Positions 18,979-28,422 of a DNA stretch of 50,989 nucleotides are shown piece by piece. The DNA lies in contig CALXYJ010000009.1 in the NCBI GenBank assembly GCA_944392945.1, positions 1 to 50,989 of the forward strand, given 5' to 3'. The notes beneath the pieces were generated by a model that had not been told where the DNA came from, did no database searches, and saw nothing but the letters and a program-made list of their open reading frames with translations. The DNA comes from an uncultured Clostridia bacterium (GTDB taxonomy: Bacteria; Bacillota; Clostridia; TANB77; CAG-508). Each line of letters opens with the position of its first letter. Within the stretch, counting starts at the first letter, position 1. The translations under genes and the position numbers were made by a program.

Positions 18979-19396
18979 TTAAGTCCTTTCAAAAATTATT
19001 TGTAAATTTAAAAATAAATTATTAGAGGTAAAAATTTCTATATTATTAAATTTCCATTCCCAATAGAAAAATAATTTATTAACGTTTTTTGTATTTTCTG
19101 TGTATAAATAATTTTTGGGTTTATGGATATCCACAGAATGATTATTTATATATAACTCAAAATTTTGTGGAATTGAATTGGTATTATTTAAGATTTTATA
19201 ATTGATAGGTTTTATAGAATTAATAAAGAGTGAAAAATATCCATATGATCCGTGGAGCAAGTTTTTGATTGTATAAAGAATTTGGTGTAGCAGTGGATGA
19301 TAAATCTATATTTATATCTAAATTAAATTCGGACAAAAATACATAGAAATATCCAAAAATAAAAATGAAAAATAAAAAGAATAAAAATTTTTTCAT
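18979..19396 (-). pseudogene. Frameshifted exported TasA/camelysin-like protein
   Basis: Two adjoining frames make one protein. The first begins with ATG at 19396 after AGGAG, has a signal peptide (KKFLFFLFFIFIFGYFYVF) and runs through STATPNSLYNQKLAP. Removing one base near 19252 (in CCACGG) joins it to GSYGYFSLFINSIKP in the second frame, giving the motif LAPGSYGYF typical of this beta-sandwich class and a product of about 138 residues, like the neighbour downstream. As it stands the first frame ends in 12 foreign codons at 19220. It is either a real pseudogene, an assembly error, or a phase-variable switch; no long homopolymer is at the shift site. Confidence 0.7.
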
Positions 19397-19513
19397 AAAA
19401 GAACTCCTAAATAGCAAATAGATTAAAAAATTAAATTTAAGATATGTAAAATTTTAACAATGAATTTATAGTAAAAAAATTATAATAAAAAATATATAGC
19501 TTGTCAATAATAA

Positions 19514-19542
19514 TTGTAAATAAAAAATATATATGATAAAAT
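19514..19542 (+). promoter_or_regulatory. Promoter of the fructose PTS operon
   Basis: TTGTAA (19514-19519), 17-base spacer, TAAAAT (19537-19542) with an extended TGA before it. The region 19397-19579 lies between divergent operons; no clear cre or repressor operator was found. Confidence 0.5.
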
Positions 19543-19579
19543 TACGATGAAAATTTAACAAAAGATAGGAGGGGAGAAA

Positions 19580-20482
19580 ATGATTTATACAGTTACATTT
19601 AACCCAGCTCTAGACTACATTTTAGAATTAGATAAATTGGAAATAGGAAAAATACAAAAGTCAAAAACAGAATTAATACTTCCAGGAGGAAAAGGGATAA
19701 ATGTTTCTACAGTTTTAACTAATTTGGATATTAGTAATGTAGCATTAGGATATAAAGCAGGTTTTGTAGGAGAAGAAATAGAAAGACTATTAAAAGAAAT
19801 GGGAGTAAACACAGATTTTATAAAATTAGAAAACGGAAATTCAAGAATAAATGTAAAGATTTCAGCAGAAGATGAAACAGCTATAAATGCTAATGGGCCA
19901 AGTATAGGTACTGATAAAATTTTAGAATTATTAGAAAAGTTTAAAAAATTAACCAAAGACGATTTCTTAATTTTATCAGGAAGTATTCCAACATCTATTA
20001 ATGATGATATATACGAAAAAATATGTAGTATAGTCAAAGACCAAAATGTAAAGATCATAGTAGATGCAACTAAAAATTTGTTAGTACAATCACTAAAATA
20101 TCATCCATTTTTAATAAAACCAAATAATGAAGAATTAGGAGAAATTTTTGGTGTAGATATACATACAAAAGAAGATGCATGTATATATGGTAAAAAATTA
20201 AAGGATATGGGAGCACAAAACGTATTGGTTTCTATGGGAAAAATAGGTGCTGTTTTGATTGATGAAAATTATAATGAATATTTCTTAAAATCACCAGAAG
20301 GGAAAAGGGTAAATACTGTAGGATCTGGAGATTCAATGGTTGCAGGATTTTTAGCCGGGTATTTAAAATATAATAATTATTTTGATGCACTAAAAATGGG
20401 AGTTTCTGCTGGAACAGCAAGTGCTTTATCTAAATTTCTAGCAACTAAAGAAGAAATATATAAATTATTTAATAATTTTTAA
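19580..20482 (+). CDS. fruK: 1-phosphofructokinase
   Basis: PfkB-family kinase that phosphorylates fructose-1-phosphate to fructose-1,6-bisphosphate. The 300-residue protein begins MIYTVTFNPALDY, has the substrate motif GGKGINVS near residue 36, and the C-terminal signature VNTVGSGDSMVAGFLAGY with catalytic Asp. Length and order (fruK followed by fruA) match the fructose operon; tagatose-6-phosphate kinase is the nearest alternative, less likely beside a fructose EII. Ribosome site AGGAGGGG, then 15 bases to fruA. Confidence 0.92.
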   Translation: MIYTVTFNPALDYILELDKLEIGKIQKSKTELILPGGKGINVSTVLTNLDISNVALGYKAGFVGEEIERLLKEMGVNTDFIKLENGNSRINVKISAEDETAINANGPSIGTDKILELLEKFKKLTKDDFLILSGSIPTSINDDIYEKICSIVKDQNVKIIVDATKNLLVQSLKYHPFLIKPNNEELGEIFGVDIHTKEDACIYGKKLKDMGAQNVLVSMGKIGAVLIDENYNEYFLKSPEGKRVNTVGSGDSMVAGFLAGYLKYNNYFDALKMGVSAGTASALSKFLATKEEIYKLFNNF

Positions 20483-20497
20483 CAAAGGAGGAAGAAA

Positions 20498-22429
20498 ATG
20501 AAAATTACGGATTTATTAAGTAAAGATTCAATAGAGCTTAATGTAGTAGCAAAAGACAAAAATGATATTATTAATCAAATGACTCAATTAATGTTAAAAA
20601 CAGGAAGAATTAATGATGCAGACAAATATAAAGAACTTGTTTTAAAAAGAGAAGAAGAAGGAAGTACAGGAGTGGGAGAAGGCATAGCAATACCACATGG
20701 AAAAGGCGACTGTGTAACAGAACCAGGTTTAGTTGCAATGGTAGTTCCAGATGGTGTTGAATATGATGCATTAGATGGTAAACCAGTTAATTTATTATTT
20801 ATGATTGCAGCTCCAAATACAAGTGATAATGTGCATTTAGATGTTTTAAGTAGATTATCTACTATGCTTATGGATACTGATTTTAAGAATAAATTAATAT
20901 CAGCTAAAAGTAAAGATGAATTCTTGGATATAATAAATGAAGCAGAAAATGAAAAATTCAAAGAAGAAACTAAACAAGAACAAGGATATGAAATATTAGG
21001 AATTACAGCTTGTCCAACAGGTATAGCTCATACTTATATGGCAGCCGAAAGCTTAGAGGCAGCTGGAAAAGAAATGGGACATTTTGTAAAAATAGAAACT
21101 CAAGGACAATCTGGAGTTAAAAATAAATTAACAAAAGAAGAGATAAAAAACGCTAAGGCAATAATAATTGCAGCAGATATTGATATAGATTTATCAAGAT
21201 TCAAAGGTAAAAAGATTTTAAAAGCAAAAGTAGCAGATGGAATCCATAAACCTAAGGAATTAATAGAAAGAGCATTAGATGGTAAAGATATACCAGTATA
21301 TCAAGGAAATGGAAAAGATGATTCTGAATATGAAAATTCGGATGGAGTTGGAAGTAAAATATATAGACATTTAATGAATGGTGTTACACATATGTTGCCA
21401 TTTGTAGTTGGTGGAGGTATTTTAATTGCAATAGCTTTCTTATTAGATGATTATTCTATAAATCCATCAAATTTTGGTAAAAATACCCCAGTTGCTGCAT
21501 TCTTTAAGACAATTGGTGATATGGCTTTTGATTTTATGCTATGTATTTTATCTGGTTATATAGCAATGAGTATTGCGGATAGACCAGGTTTAGCAGTAGG
21601 ATTCGTTGGAGGTGCTGTTGCGAAGGCAGGTACCACATTTGCTTCTTTAACAAATCCAGATATTACATTAGTTAGTTCTGGTTTCTTAGGAGCATTAATT
21701 GCAGGTTTTCTTGGTGGATATGTTGTTGTCCTTTTAAGAAAAGTATTTTCATTCTTACCAAAGAGCTTAGAAAGTGTAAAACCAATATTAATTTATCCGG
21801 TAGGAGGTATTCTTTTAATTGGATTGATTATGCTTGCCATAAATCCTATTGTTGGTGCAATTAATACGGCTTTAAATAATTTCTTATCATCAATGCAAGG
21901 TGCAAATAAAATAATATTGGGAGCAATATTAGGTGGTATGATGTCTGTTGACTTAGGAGGTCCAGTAAATAAAGCTTCTTATACTTTCGGAACAGGTATG
22001 CTTGCAGAAGGACATTATGATATTATGGCAGCCGTTATGGCTGGAGGTATGGTAGCACCTCTTGCAATAGCTTTACTTGCAACATTCTTCCCTAAAAAAT
22101 TACCAAAGAAGGATAGACAATCAGCATTATTAAACTATATTATGGGATTCTCTTTTATTTCAGAAGGAGCTATACCTTTTGCATCAGCAGATCCAATTCG
22201 TGTAATTCTTTCATGCGTAATTGGTTCAGCAGTTGCAGGAGCATTATCAATGGCATTCAATTGTACATTAATGGCACCACATGGAGGTATATTTGTACTA
22301 CCTGTTGTAGGAAATGCTTTATTGTATTTATTATCAATTATTATAGGTTCATTAGTTGCAATGTTTATATTAGCAGCATTAAAGAAAAATGTTTGGAGTA
22401 AAGGAGATGAAGTAAAACATGCAAAGTAA
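20498..22429 (+). CDS. fruA: PTS fructose transporter EIIABC
   Basis: One 643-residue polypeptide imports fructose and phosphorylates it to fructose-1-phosphate. Domain order: EIIA (residues 1-145, active His in GIAIPHGKGD near 66), EIIB-Fru (about 160-260, phospho-Cys in GITACPTGIAHTYMAAE near 170), EIIC (about 285-640) with eight or so membrane helices and the conserved PHGGIFVLP region. Typical length. The EIIA-B-C order is the common fused form in Firmicutes. The last 11 bases overlap the HPr gene, implying coupling. Confidence 0.95.
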   Translation: MKITDLLSKDSIELNVVAKDKNDIINQMTQLMLKTGRINDADKYKELVLKREEEGSTGVGEGIAIPHGKGDCVTEPGLVAMVVPDGVEYDALDGKPVNLLFMIAAPNTSDNVHLDVLSRLSTMLMDTDFKNKLISAKSKDEFLDIINEAENEKFKEETKQEQGYEILGITACPTGIAHTYMAAESLEAAGKEMGHFVKIETQGQSGVKNKLTKEEIKNAKAIIIAADIDIDLSRFKGKKILKAKVADGIHKPKELIERALDGKDIPVYQGNGKDDSEYENSDGVGSKIYRHLMNGVTHMLPFVVGGGILIAIAFLLDDYSINPSNFGKNTPVAAFFKTIGDMAFDFMLCILSGYIAMSIADRPGLAVGFVGGAVAKAGTTFASLTNPDITLVSSGFLGALIAGFLGGYVVVLLRKVFSFLPKSLESVKPILIYPVGGILLIGLIMLAINPIVGAINTALNNFLSSMQGANKIILGAILGGMMSVDLGGPVNKASYTFGTGMLAEGHYDIMAAVMAGGMVAPLAIALLATFFPKKLPKKDRQSALLNYIMGFSFISEGAIPFASADPIRVILSCVIGSAVAGALSMAFNCTLMAPHGGIFVLPVVGNALLYLLSIIIGSLVAMFILAALKKNVWSKGDEVKHAK

Positions 22430-22682
22430 AATTATAACTTTAGAAAGTGAAACAGGACTTCATGCAAGACCAGCAACAGAGCTTGCAAAAATAGCTATGA
22501 AGTATCCTTGTGATATTAAATTAATAGCTAATGGAAAAACTGTTAATGCTAAATCTCCATTGATGATAATGGCAGCAGGAATAAAACAAAAAACAGATAT
22601 AGAAATTCAATGTGATGGAGAAAAAGAAGAAGAAGCAATGAAAGAAATAGAAGAAGCTTTTAAAAATAATTTTGGAGAATAA
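22419..22682 (+). CDS. ptsH: Phosphocarrier protein HPr
   Basis: An 87-residue HPr. His15 in TGLHARPA takes phosphate from Enzyme I and passes it to EIIA. Ser46, the site of HPr kinase in Firmicutes, is present in NAKSPLMIMAAG, but it is followed by Pro47 rather than the usual Ile, and MIMAAG replaces IMGVMSL. That change may alter or abolish regulatory phosphorylation. The gene sits inside the fructose operon, between fruA and ptsI. Confidence 0.93.
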   Translation: MQSKIITLESETGLHARPATELAKIAMKYPCDIKLIANGKTVNAKSPLMIMAAGIKQKTDIEIQCDGEKEEEAMKEIEEAFKNNFGE

Positions 22683-22703
22683 AACAAAAGAGGAGATAGT
22701 CAT

Positions 22704-24413
22704 ATGTTAAAAGGTAAAGGTGTATCTAAGGGTATTGGGATTGGACATACAAGAGTATTAAAAAATGAAGAAGTAAAAATAACTGATTTTAAAATTCAGG
22801 ATAGAGAAAATGAATTAAATTATTTTAAACAATGTCTAAATAATGTAATAGAAGATACAAAGAAAGTTATAGAAAAACTTTCTGGAACAGAAGCAGATAT
22901 TATGAATGCTTATTTAATGATATTACAGGACCCTACACTAACTAGTGAAGCAGAAAGATTAATAAAAGAAGAAGGCTATAATGCAGGTTATTCTGCTAAA
23001 GTTGGATTAGAAACTGTAGAAGAAGTTTTTAAAAACATGGATGATGAATATATGTCTGCAAGAGCTTCAGATATAGCAGATATGAAACAAAGACTTATAA
23101 ATAAGATTGCAAATAAAGAAGAATTAGATTTAAGTAATTTACCAGAAAATACTATTTTAGTAGGAAAGGATTTATCTACATCTGATACTGCAAAATTGAA
23201 TTTAAAATCTATAGCTGGTATCATAATAGAAAATGGTAGTGAAAATTCACATGTTTCTATTATGGCAAGGACTCATGAAATACCTGCTATTGTTGGGGCA
23301 AAGGAAATTTTAGATAATATAGATAATGATGTTTATATAGCCATGAATGGTAATACAGGAGATATCTTTGTTAATCCTACTAAAGAGGAAATCGAAAACC
23401 TTGAGAAAATACAGAAAGAATTAGATGATGAAAAGAATAATTTGACTAAATATAAAAGAAGAAAAAGTATTACAAGGGATGGATATAAAACAGAAGTAGT
23501 TGCAAATATAGGAACTCCTAAAGATATGGAAATGGTTATAGAAAATGGAGCTGAAGGAGTTGGACTATTTAGAAGTGAATTCTTATATATGGATTCAGAT
23601 ACTATGCCAACAGAAGATGAACAATTTGAAGCATATAAAGAAGTATTAGAAAAAGCCGAAGGAAGACGAGTTATAGTTCGTACATTGGATATTGGAGGAG
23701 ATAAAGATCTAAAATATTTAAATTTAGAGAAAGAAGATAATCCTTTCTTAGGATATAGAGCTATAAGAATTTGTTTACGAGAGCCAGAGATATTCAAAAT
23801 ACAATTACGAGCATTATATAGAGCAAGTATATATGGAAAACTTGCAATTATGCTTCCTATGATTTCTTCAATAGATGAATTACGTAAGGCAAAAGAAATT
23901 ATAGAAGAAGTCAAAAAAGAATTAAAAGATAAAAAAATAAAATTTGATAAAAATGTTAAAATCGGAATTATGATAGAAATTCCATCAGCAGCTATAATGG
24001 CAGAGCAATTTGCAAAAGAATGTGATTTCTTTAGTATTGGAACAAATGACTTGATACAGTATACAGTTGCAGTAGAAAGAGGAAATGAAAAGATATCAGA
24101 TTTATACACGAAATTCCATCCAGCAGTAATTAGATTAATAAAGATGGCAATTGATGGAGCTCATAAATCTAAAATATTTTGCGGAATGTGTGGAGAAGCT
24201 GCAAGTGATGAAAGGTTTATACCTCTTTTAGTTGGTTTAGGATTGGATGAATTTTCTATGAACCCAACAAAAATATTAAATTCTAGAAAAATGATTAGAG
24301 AATTAAATCATAAAGAGTGTAAGAAATTAGTACAGGAAATATTAAAGATGACTTCTGCAAATGAAGTTAAAGCGAGATTAGAAGAATTTAAGAATAGTAT
24401 GAATTCTAAATAA
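22704..24413 (+). CDS. ptsI: PTS Enzyme I
   Basis: Phosphoenolpyruvate-protein phosphotransferase, first enzyme of the sugar PTS. The 569-residue protein has the N-terminal HPr-binding part, active His near residue 182 in ENSHVSIMARTHEIPAIVG, and the C-terminal PEP-binding barrel with EGVGLFRSEFLYM, FFSIGTNDLIQYTVAVERGNE and FCGMCGEAA. Length is normal. ATG with GAGGAGA before it, 21 bases after ptsH. As last gene of the operon it is followed by a strong terminator, so one transcript makes a complete fructose PTS. Confidence 0.96.
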   Translation: MLKGKGVSKGIGIGHTRVLKNEEVKITDFKIQDRENELNYFKQCLNNVIEDTKKVIEKLSGTEADIMNAYLMILQDPTLTSEAERLIKEEGYNAGYSAKVGLETVEEVFKNMDDEYMSARASDIADMKQRLINKIANKEELDLSNLPENTILVGKDLSTSDTAKLNLKSIAGIIIENGSENSHVSIMARTHEIPAIVGAKEILDNIDNDVYIAMNGNTGDIFVNPTKEEIENLEKIQKELDDEKNNLTKYKRRKSITRDGYKTEVVANIGTPKDMEMVIENGAEGVGLFRSEFLYMDSDTMPTEDEQFEAYKEVLEKAEGRRVIVRTLDIGGDKDLKYLNLEKEDNPFLGYRAIRICLREPEIFKIQLRALYRASIYGKLAIMLPMISSIDELRKAKEIIEEVKKELKDKKIKFDKNVKIGIMIEIPSAAIMAEQFAKECDFFSIGTNDLIQYTVAVERGNEKISDLYTKFHPAVIRLIKMAIDGAHKSKIFCGMCGEAASDERFIPLLVGLGLDEFSMNPTKILNSRKMIRELNHKECKKLVQEILKMTSANEVKARLEEFKNSMNSK

Positions 24414-24432
24414 TTAATTAAATAGTTAAAAG

Positions 24433-24475
24433 AAAGTGGAAAACTAATTTTAAAAATATTAGTTTTCCACTTTTT
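24433..24475 (+). terminator. Terminator after ptsI
   Basis: A 16-bp perfect stem (24433-24448 with 24458-24473), 9-base loop and T-run. Confidence 0.88.
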
Positions 24476-24535
24476 ATAATGTTCAAATAATTATGGCATA
24501 ACGTGAAAATAAGATTTTATGGTTAATGCAAATAA

Positions 24536-24568
24536 GATGAACTTTTAGGTCTGTTCCTAAAGTTCATC
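24536..24568. repeat. Isolated inverted repeat
   Basis: GATGAACTTTTAGG and CCTAAAGTTCATC pair over 13 bp with one bulged T and a 6-base loop. It is followed by A-rich sequence and not by a T-run on either strand, so it is not a classical terminator. It lies in the 276-base gap between ptsI and the ABC transporter operon, which otherwise holds only the terminator and a promoter. Confidence 0.5.
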
Positions 24569-24629
24569 AAAAAAATAAAACCCCCTTTGTAAATTTTCTG
24601 TGAAACAAATGTTATTATTATGAATTTTA

Positions 24630-24658
24630 TTGAAATTTAAAATTGGTAGTGGTAATAT
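24630..24658 (+). promoter_or_regulatory. Promoter of the Gld-type ABC operon
   Basis: TTGAAA (24630-24635), 17-base spacer, TAATAT (24653-24658), with TGG before the -10 box (extended -10). Confidence 0.6.
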
Positions 24659-24689
24659 TTACGTATATTTGTCAAAGGAGGAAAAATAG

Positions 24690-25781
24690 GTGATAACTGT
24701 AAAAAACGTTACAAAGAAATATGGGAAATTTAAAGCCGTAGACAATATTAGTTTTGAAATAAAAGATGGCGAAATAATTGGTCTATTAGGACCTAATGGT
24801 GCGGGAAAAAGTACAACAATGAATATTTTAACAGGATTCATAGAGCCAACTCAAGGAGAAGTAATAATTAACGGCTATAATATTTCTAAAAAACCTAAAA
24901 AAGCTAAAAAATGCATAGGTTATATGCCAGAAGGAGTTCCTTTATATAAAGATATGACTGTAAAAGAATTCATTACATATATGGCAGAGCTAAGAGGAGT
25001 AAAAAAAGACAAAATAAAGGAAAGCGTAGATCAAGTAATAAGAGATACTTGGTTAGACAATGTAAGAAAGGTATTGATTAAAAATTTGTCTAAAGGATAT
25101 AAGCAACGTGTAAGCTTAGCGGGAGCTTTAGTTGGAGATCCGGAAATTTTAATACTAGATGAACCAACTGTAGGATTAGATCCAAAACAAATAATAGAAA
25201 TAAGAAATTTAATCAGAAAATTAGGTAAAAATCATACTTTAATCATTAGTTCACATATATTATCAGAAATAAGCCAAATATGTGAAAAAGTAATAATAAT
25301 AAATAAAGGACAAATAGTAGCAGTCGATTCACCAGAAAACTTAGAGGACACAGTAAATGTAGAAAATGCTATAAATATAATTGTAGAAGACAAAAATAAT
25401 AGAATGGAAAATATAAAAATAGATGGTGCAAGAAAAGTGGAATTAATTAAGAACAACGAAGATGGAACAAAAGAATATAAAATAATTCCAGAAAAGGATG
25501 TAGACTTAAGAAAAACTATTTTTGCTGATTTAGCAAAAGAAAATATAACAATATTTGAATTAAAGAAACCAGAAATTACACTAGAAGAAGCATTTATGGA
25601 TTTAATAAAGAAAAATGAAAAGGAAAAAGAAGAAAAAGCAAAACAATTAGAAGAAGAAAAACAACAGGAAGAAGAAAAGAAAAAACAAGAAAAATTAAAT
25701 AAAAAAGAACAAAAAACCGAGAAAAAACAAGAAAAGAAGGAAAAGAAAAATAACAAAAAGCAAAAAGGAGGTAATAAATAA
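24690..25781 (+). CDS. ABC transporter ATP-binding protein, Gld/Nos type
   Basis: A 363-residue ABC ATPase with Walker A GPNGAGKST near residue 35, Q-loop YMPEGVPLY, signature LSKGYKQR near 134, Walker B ILILDEP and switch His in SSHILSE. The variant signature LSKGYKQR is typical of the GldA group. Residues ~305-363 form an unusually long, almost purely Lys/Glu/Gln/Asn tail, probably a charged helix. GTG start with AAAGGAGG. The ATP-binding gene overlaps the permease gene by one base (TAATG). The three-gene operon resembles the GldA-GldF-GldG set known from gliding Bacteroidetes and also found in Firmicutes, where its cargo is not known. Confidence 0.9.
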   Translation: MITVKNVTKKYGKFKAVDNISFEIKDGEIIGLLGPNGAGKSTTMNILTGFIEPTQGEVIINGYNISKKPKKAKKCIGYMPEGVPLYKDMTVKEFITYMAELRGVKKDKIKESVDQVIRDTWLDNVRKVLIKNLSKGYKQRVSLAGALVGDPEILILDEPTVGLDPKQIIEIRNLIRKLGKNHTLIISSHILSEISQICEKVIIINKGQIVAVDSPENLEDTVNVENAINIIVEDKNNRMENIKIDGARKVELIKNNEDGTKEYKIIPEKDVDLRKTIFADLAKENITIFELKKPEITLEEAFMDLIKKNEKEKEEKAKQLEEEKQQEEEKKKQEKLNKKEQKTEKKQEKKEKKNNKKQKGGNK

Positions 25782-26464
25782 TGTGGGCAATTATAAAAAA
25801 GGAAGTTAAATCATATTTCTTATCTCCAATAGGATATGTATTTATAGGGCTATTTTTATTAATGGCTAGTTTGTTCTTTTATTCAGACGTAATAGTAACA
25901 GGCTCAACAATGTTTAGTTATATGTTTTATTCATTATGTACAATTTTAATAATGATAATTCCTTTGTTAACAATGAGATTATTCTCTGAGGAGAAAAAAG
26001 ATGGAACAGAACAATTATTATTAACAGCACCAAAAAGTGTAACAAGTATTGTTTTAGGAAAATTCTTTTCAGCATTAATAGTATTTGCAATAGCTGTAGC
26101 TTTAACATCAATACACTATATTATATTAATGTATTTTGGAGAACCTAATTTAAAAACAGCACTTGTTACAATGTTAGGATTTATACTATTAGGAGCAGCT
26201 TTAATATCTTTTGGTATGTTTGCTTCAAGTATTACGGAAAACCAAGTAATAGCAGCTATTATATCAATAGCATTTTATGTAATAACTTGGGTGGGAACAC
26301 CTTATATTAGTTCAAGCCTAGAACCATTAGGATTAATGAATATGTTTAATAGATTTGCAAATGGACAAATAGCTTGGGCAGAAGTTATAGCATTTCTTTC
26401 TTATACAGTTTTATTTATACTATTAACAATAATAGTAATACAAAGAAGAAAAAGCGTTAAATAG
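25781..26464 (+). CDS. ABC-2 type permease (GldF-like)
   Basis: A 227-residue membrane protein with about six helices. It starts MWAIIKKEVKSYFLSPIGYVFIG and carries the ABC-2 permease pattern TMRLFSEEKKDGTEQLLLTAP, matching GldF-type permeases. It overlaps the ATPase gene by one base and is followed, after 17 bases, by the GldG-like gene. It would form the channel of this exporter. Confidence 0.9.
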   Translation: MWAIIKKEVKSYFLSPIGYVFIGLFLLMASLFFYSDVIVTGSTMFSYMFYSLCTILIMIIPLLTMRLFSEEKKDGTEQLLLTAPKSVTSIVLGKFFSALIVFAIAVALTSIHYIILMYFGEPNLKTALVTMLGFILLGAALISFGMFASSITENQVIAAIISIAFYVITWVGTPYISSSLEPLGLMNMFNRFANGQIAWAEVIAFLSYTVLFILLTIIVIQRRKSVK

Positions 26465-26481
26465 AAGGAAGGAGAATAAAG

Positions 26482-27915
26482 GTGAAAAAATTTTTCGAGA
26501 TAATTAAGAAAAAGTGGATAGCAGATACAACAAGAGTAATATTATTAGTTGCTTTATTAATTGTAGTATATATAGCCATAAATATTATAGTAGATAATGC
26601 TAATTTACCAACATTAGATTTTACAGAAGAAAAATTATATTCTGTATCAGATGAAAGTAAAGAAAAAGTAAAAGATATAGATCAAGAAGTAACATTATAT
26701 TTCTTTGGAGCAGACGAAAATACATCAATTATAGATTTTGCAAAGCAATATAATGTGATAAATCCAAATATTAAAGTAGAAGTAGTAGACAGCAGTGAGA
26801 GACCAGATTTATTAGAAAAATATAGTATATCAGATGGAGAATCAGCCGTAGTTATTCAGGCTCCAGAAAGATCTAAAACTTTATCTGCATACGAATTAAC
26901 AAGTTATGATTATACAACAGGAGAAACAACAGATTTAACAGAAGAAAAAATAACAAATGCTATAATTGAAACAACATCAGCAGATAAACCAAAAGTATAT
27001 TTCTTAACAGGTCATGGTGAAATGGCAGATTCAATGAATTATGCTAAACAATATTTAGAAAATGATGTTATAGATTTAGATGATTTAGATTTATTAACAT
27101 CAGATTTCCCAGAAGATTGTGATGTTTTAATAATTGCAACACCGACAGAAGATTTTACAGATCTAGAAACAGAGACAATAATAAATTATATAAATAATGG
27201 TGGAAATATATTATGGTTTAATAATGGTAGAACAACACAGCTTGCTAATGTTCAAAAAGTTTTGGATATGTATGGTGTAAGCATTGGTAGTGGAGTTATA
27301 AGAGAAACAGATTCTGATAGAATGTTACCTAATGCACCAAACTTTATATTGCCAAGTTTATCTACTCATAAAGTAACAAATGATATAACAGATGGATATG
27401 TAATAATGTTTAATGCAACTCGATTAGAGTTTAAGAGTGATGAAGAATTAGAAAATTTAGGTGTTCAAGCCACGCCAATAATCCAATCTTCAGATACTTC
27501 TTATTATAGAACAGATCAAAGTATTACATCAACTACACCTCAAGATGGAGAAGAAACCGGATCATTCCCTATTGCTGAAGAATTGGTAAAAACAATAGAT
27601 GATAAAGAATCAAAATTAATAATATTTGCAGATAATTTATTTGTTTCTGATGTTCAAACTACTCTTAGAAGTAGTGTAGGCTCACAAACTATAAGTGCAA
27701 TTAACTTTAGGAATAATTCAGACCTTTTATTAAATACAGTATCTTATTTAGCTGATAGAGATCCAGCAGTAACAGTTAGAAAACAGACAGAATATGTAAC
27801 ATATACAGCAACACAAAAAGAGGATTTAGTAGTAAGATGTATAATATTTATCTTCCCACTTGCTATAATTGTATTTGGAATAGTTGTATGGCAAATAAGA
27901 AGAAGAAAGAGATAA
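26482..27915 (+). CDS. GldG-like ABC transporter auxiliary protein
   Basis: A 477-residue protein with one helix near residues 15-35, a large extracytoplasmic domain (LYSVSDESKEKVKDIDQEVTLYFFG, VYFLTGHGEMADS) and a C-terminal helix with basic end (near 450-477). This is the layout of GldG-type proteins (ABC_transp_aux family). GTG start with GGAAGGAG. It closes the operon, followed by a strong terminator. The cargo is unknown. Confidence 0.88.
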   Translation: MKKFFEIIKKKWIADTTRVILLVALLIVVYIAINIIVDNANLPTLDFTEEKLYSVSDESKEKVKDIDQEVTLYFFGADENTSIIDFAKQYNVINPNIKVEVVDSSERPDLLEKYSISDGESAVVIQAPERSKTLSAYELTSYDYTTGETTDLTEEKITNAIIETTSADKPKVYFLTGHGEMADSMNYAKQYLENDVIDLDDLDLLTSDFPEDCDVLIIATPTEDFTDLETETIINYINNGGNILWFNNGRTTQLANVQKVLDMYGVSIGSGVIRETDSDRMLPNAPNFILPSLSTHKVTNDITDGYVIMFNATRLEFKSDEELENLGVQATPIIQSSDTSYYRTDQSITSTTPQDGEETGSFPIAEELVKTIDDKESKLIIFADNLFVSDVQTTLRSSVGSQTISAINFRNNSDLLLNTVSYLADRDPAVTVRKQTEYVTYTATQKEDLVVRCIIFIFPLAIIVFGIVVWQIRRRKR

Positions 27916-27916
27916 T

Positions 27917-27955
27917 AAAAAAATAACTGCTACAAAGTTAGCAGTTATTTTTTTG
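27917..27955 (+). terminator. Terminator after the ABC operon
   Basis: A 16-bp perfect stem (27917-27932 with 27939-27954), 6-base loop, T-run. Confidence 0.88.
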
Positions 27956-28061
27956 TAGTAGAAAATTATTTTATATAGAATATAAAATAAAATTAGGAAT
28001 AAATATTTATATTTTTTTACTTTTATGATAGTATTTAAATACAAAAAAATGAGGTGGAAAT

Positions 28062-28421
28062 ATGAAAAATTTATTTATAGAATATCCAAAATGTTCAACA
28101 TGTCAAAAGGCAAAGAAATGGCTAGAAGAAAATAAAATAGAATTTATAGATAGAAATATTATTACAGAAACGCCGACTAAAGAAGAATTAAAAGAATGGA
28201 TAACAAGATCTAAAATTGATGCTAAAAAATTTTTTAATACAAGTGGAATGAAGTATCGTGAACTTAATATAAAGGAAAAATTAAATGATATGACAGAAGA
28301 AGATGTATACGAATTATTGGCATCAGATGGTATGCTAATAAAAAGACCTCTTTTTATATCTGATAAAATTATACTAAAGGGATTTAAAGAAAACGAATGG
28401 GAAAAAATTAAAGGAGAATAA
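28062..28421 (+). CDS. Spx/ArsC-like protein
   Basis: A 119-residue thioredoxin-fold protein of the ArsC/Spx/YffB family with a CSTC redox motif near residue 11 (YPKCSTCQKAKKWL) and the family features FFNTSGMKYREL and LIKRPLFIS. True Spx proteins bind RNA polymerase; arsenate reductases of this group use glutaredoxin. Retention of RPL.I/S is common to both; no ars genes are nearby, so a redox regulator or unknown reductase is more likely. It is followed one base later by the DUF5711 gene. Confidence 0.85.
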   Translation: MKNLFIEYPKCSTCQKAKKWLEENKIEFIDRNIITETPTKEELKEWITRSKIDAKKFFNTSGMKYRELNIKEKLNDMTEEDVYELLASDGMLIKRPLFISDKIILKGFKENEWEKIKGE

Positions 28422-28422
28422 A

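Noticed and set aside
23333..24109. 258-codon minus-strand frame inside ptsI
   Set aside because: ptsI is certain in the other frame; this is antisense with no start signals.
25232..25756. 174-codon minus-strand frame opposite the ABC ATPase tail
   Set aside because: Its Ser/Phe-rich content is the antisense of Lys/Glu repeats, which produces artificial open frames.
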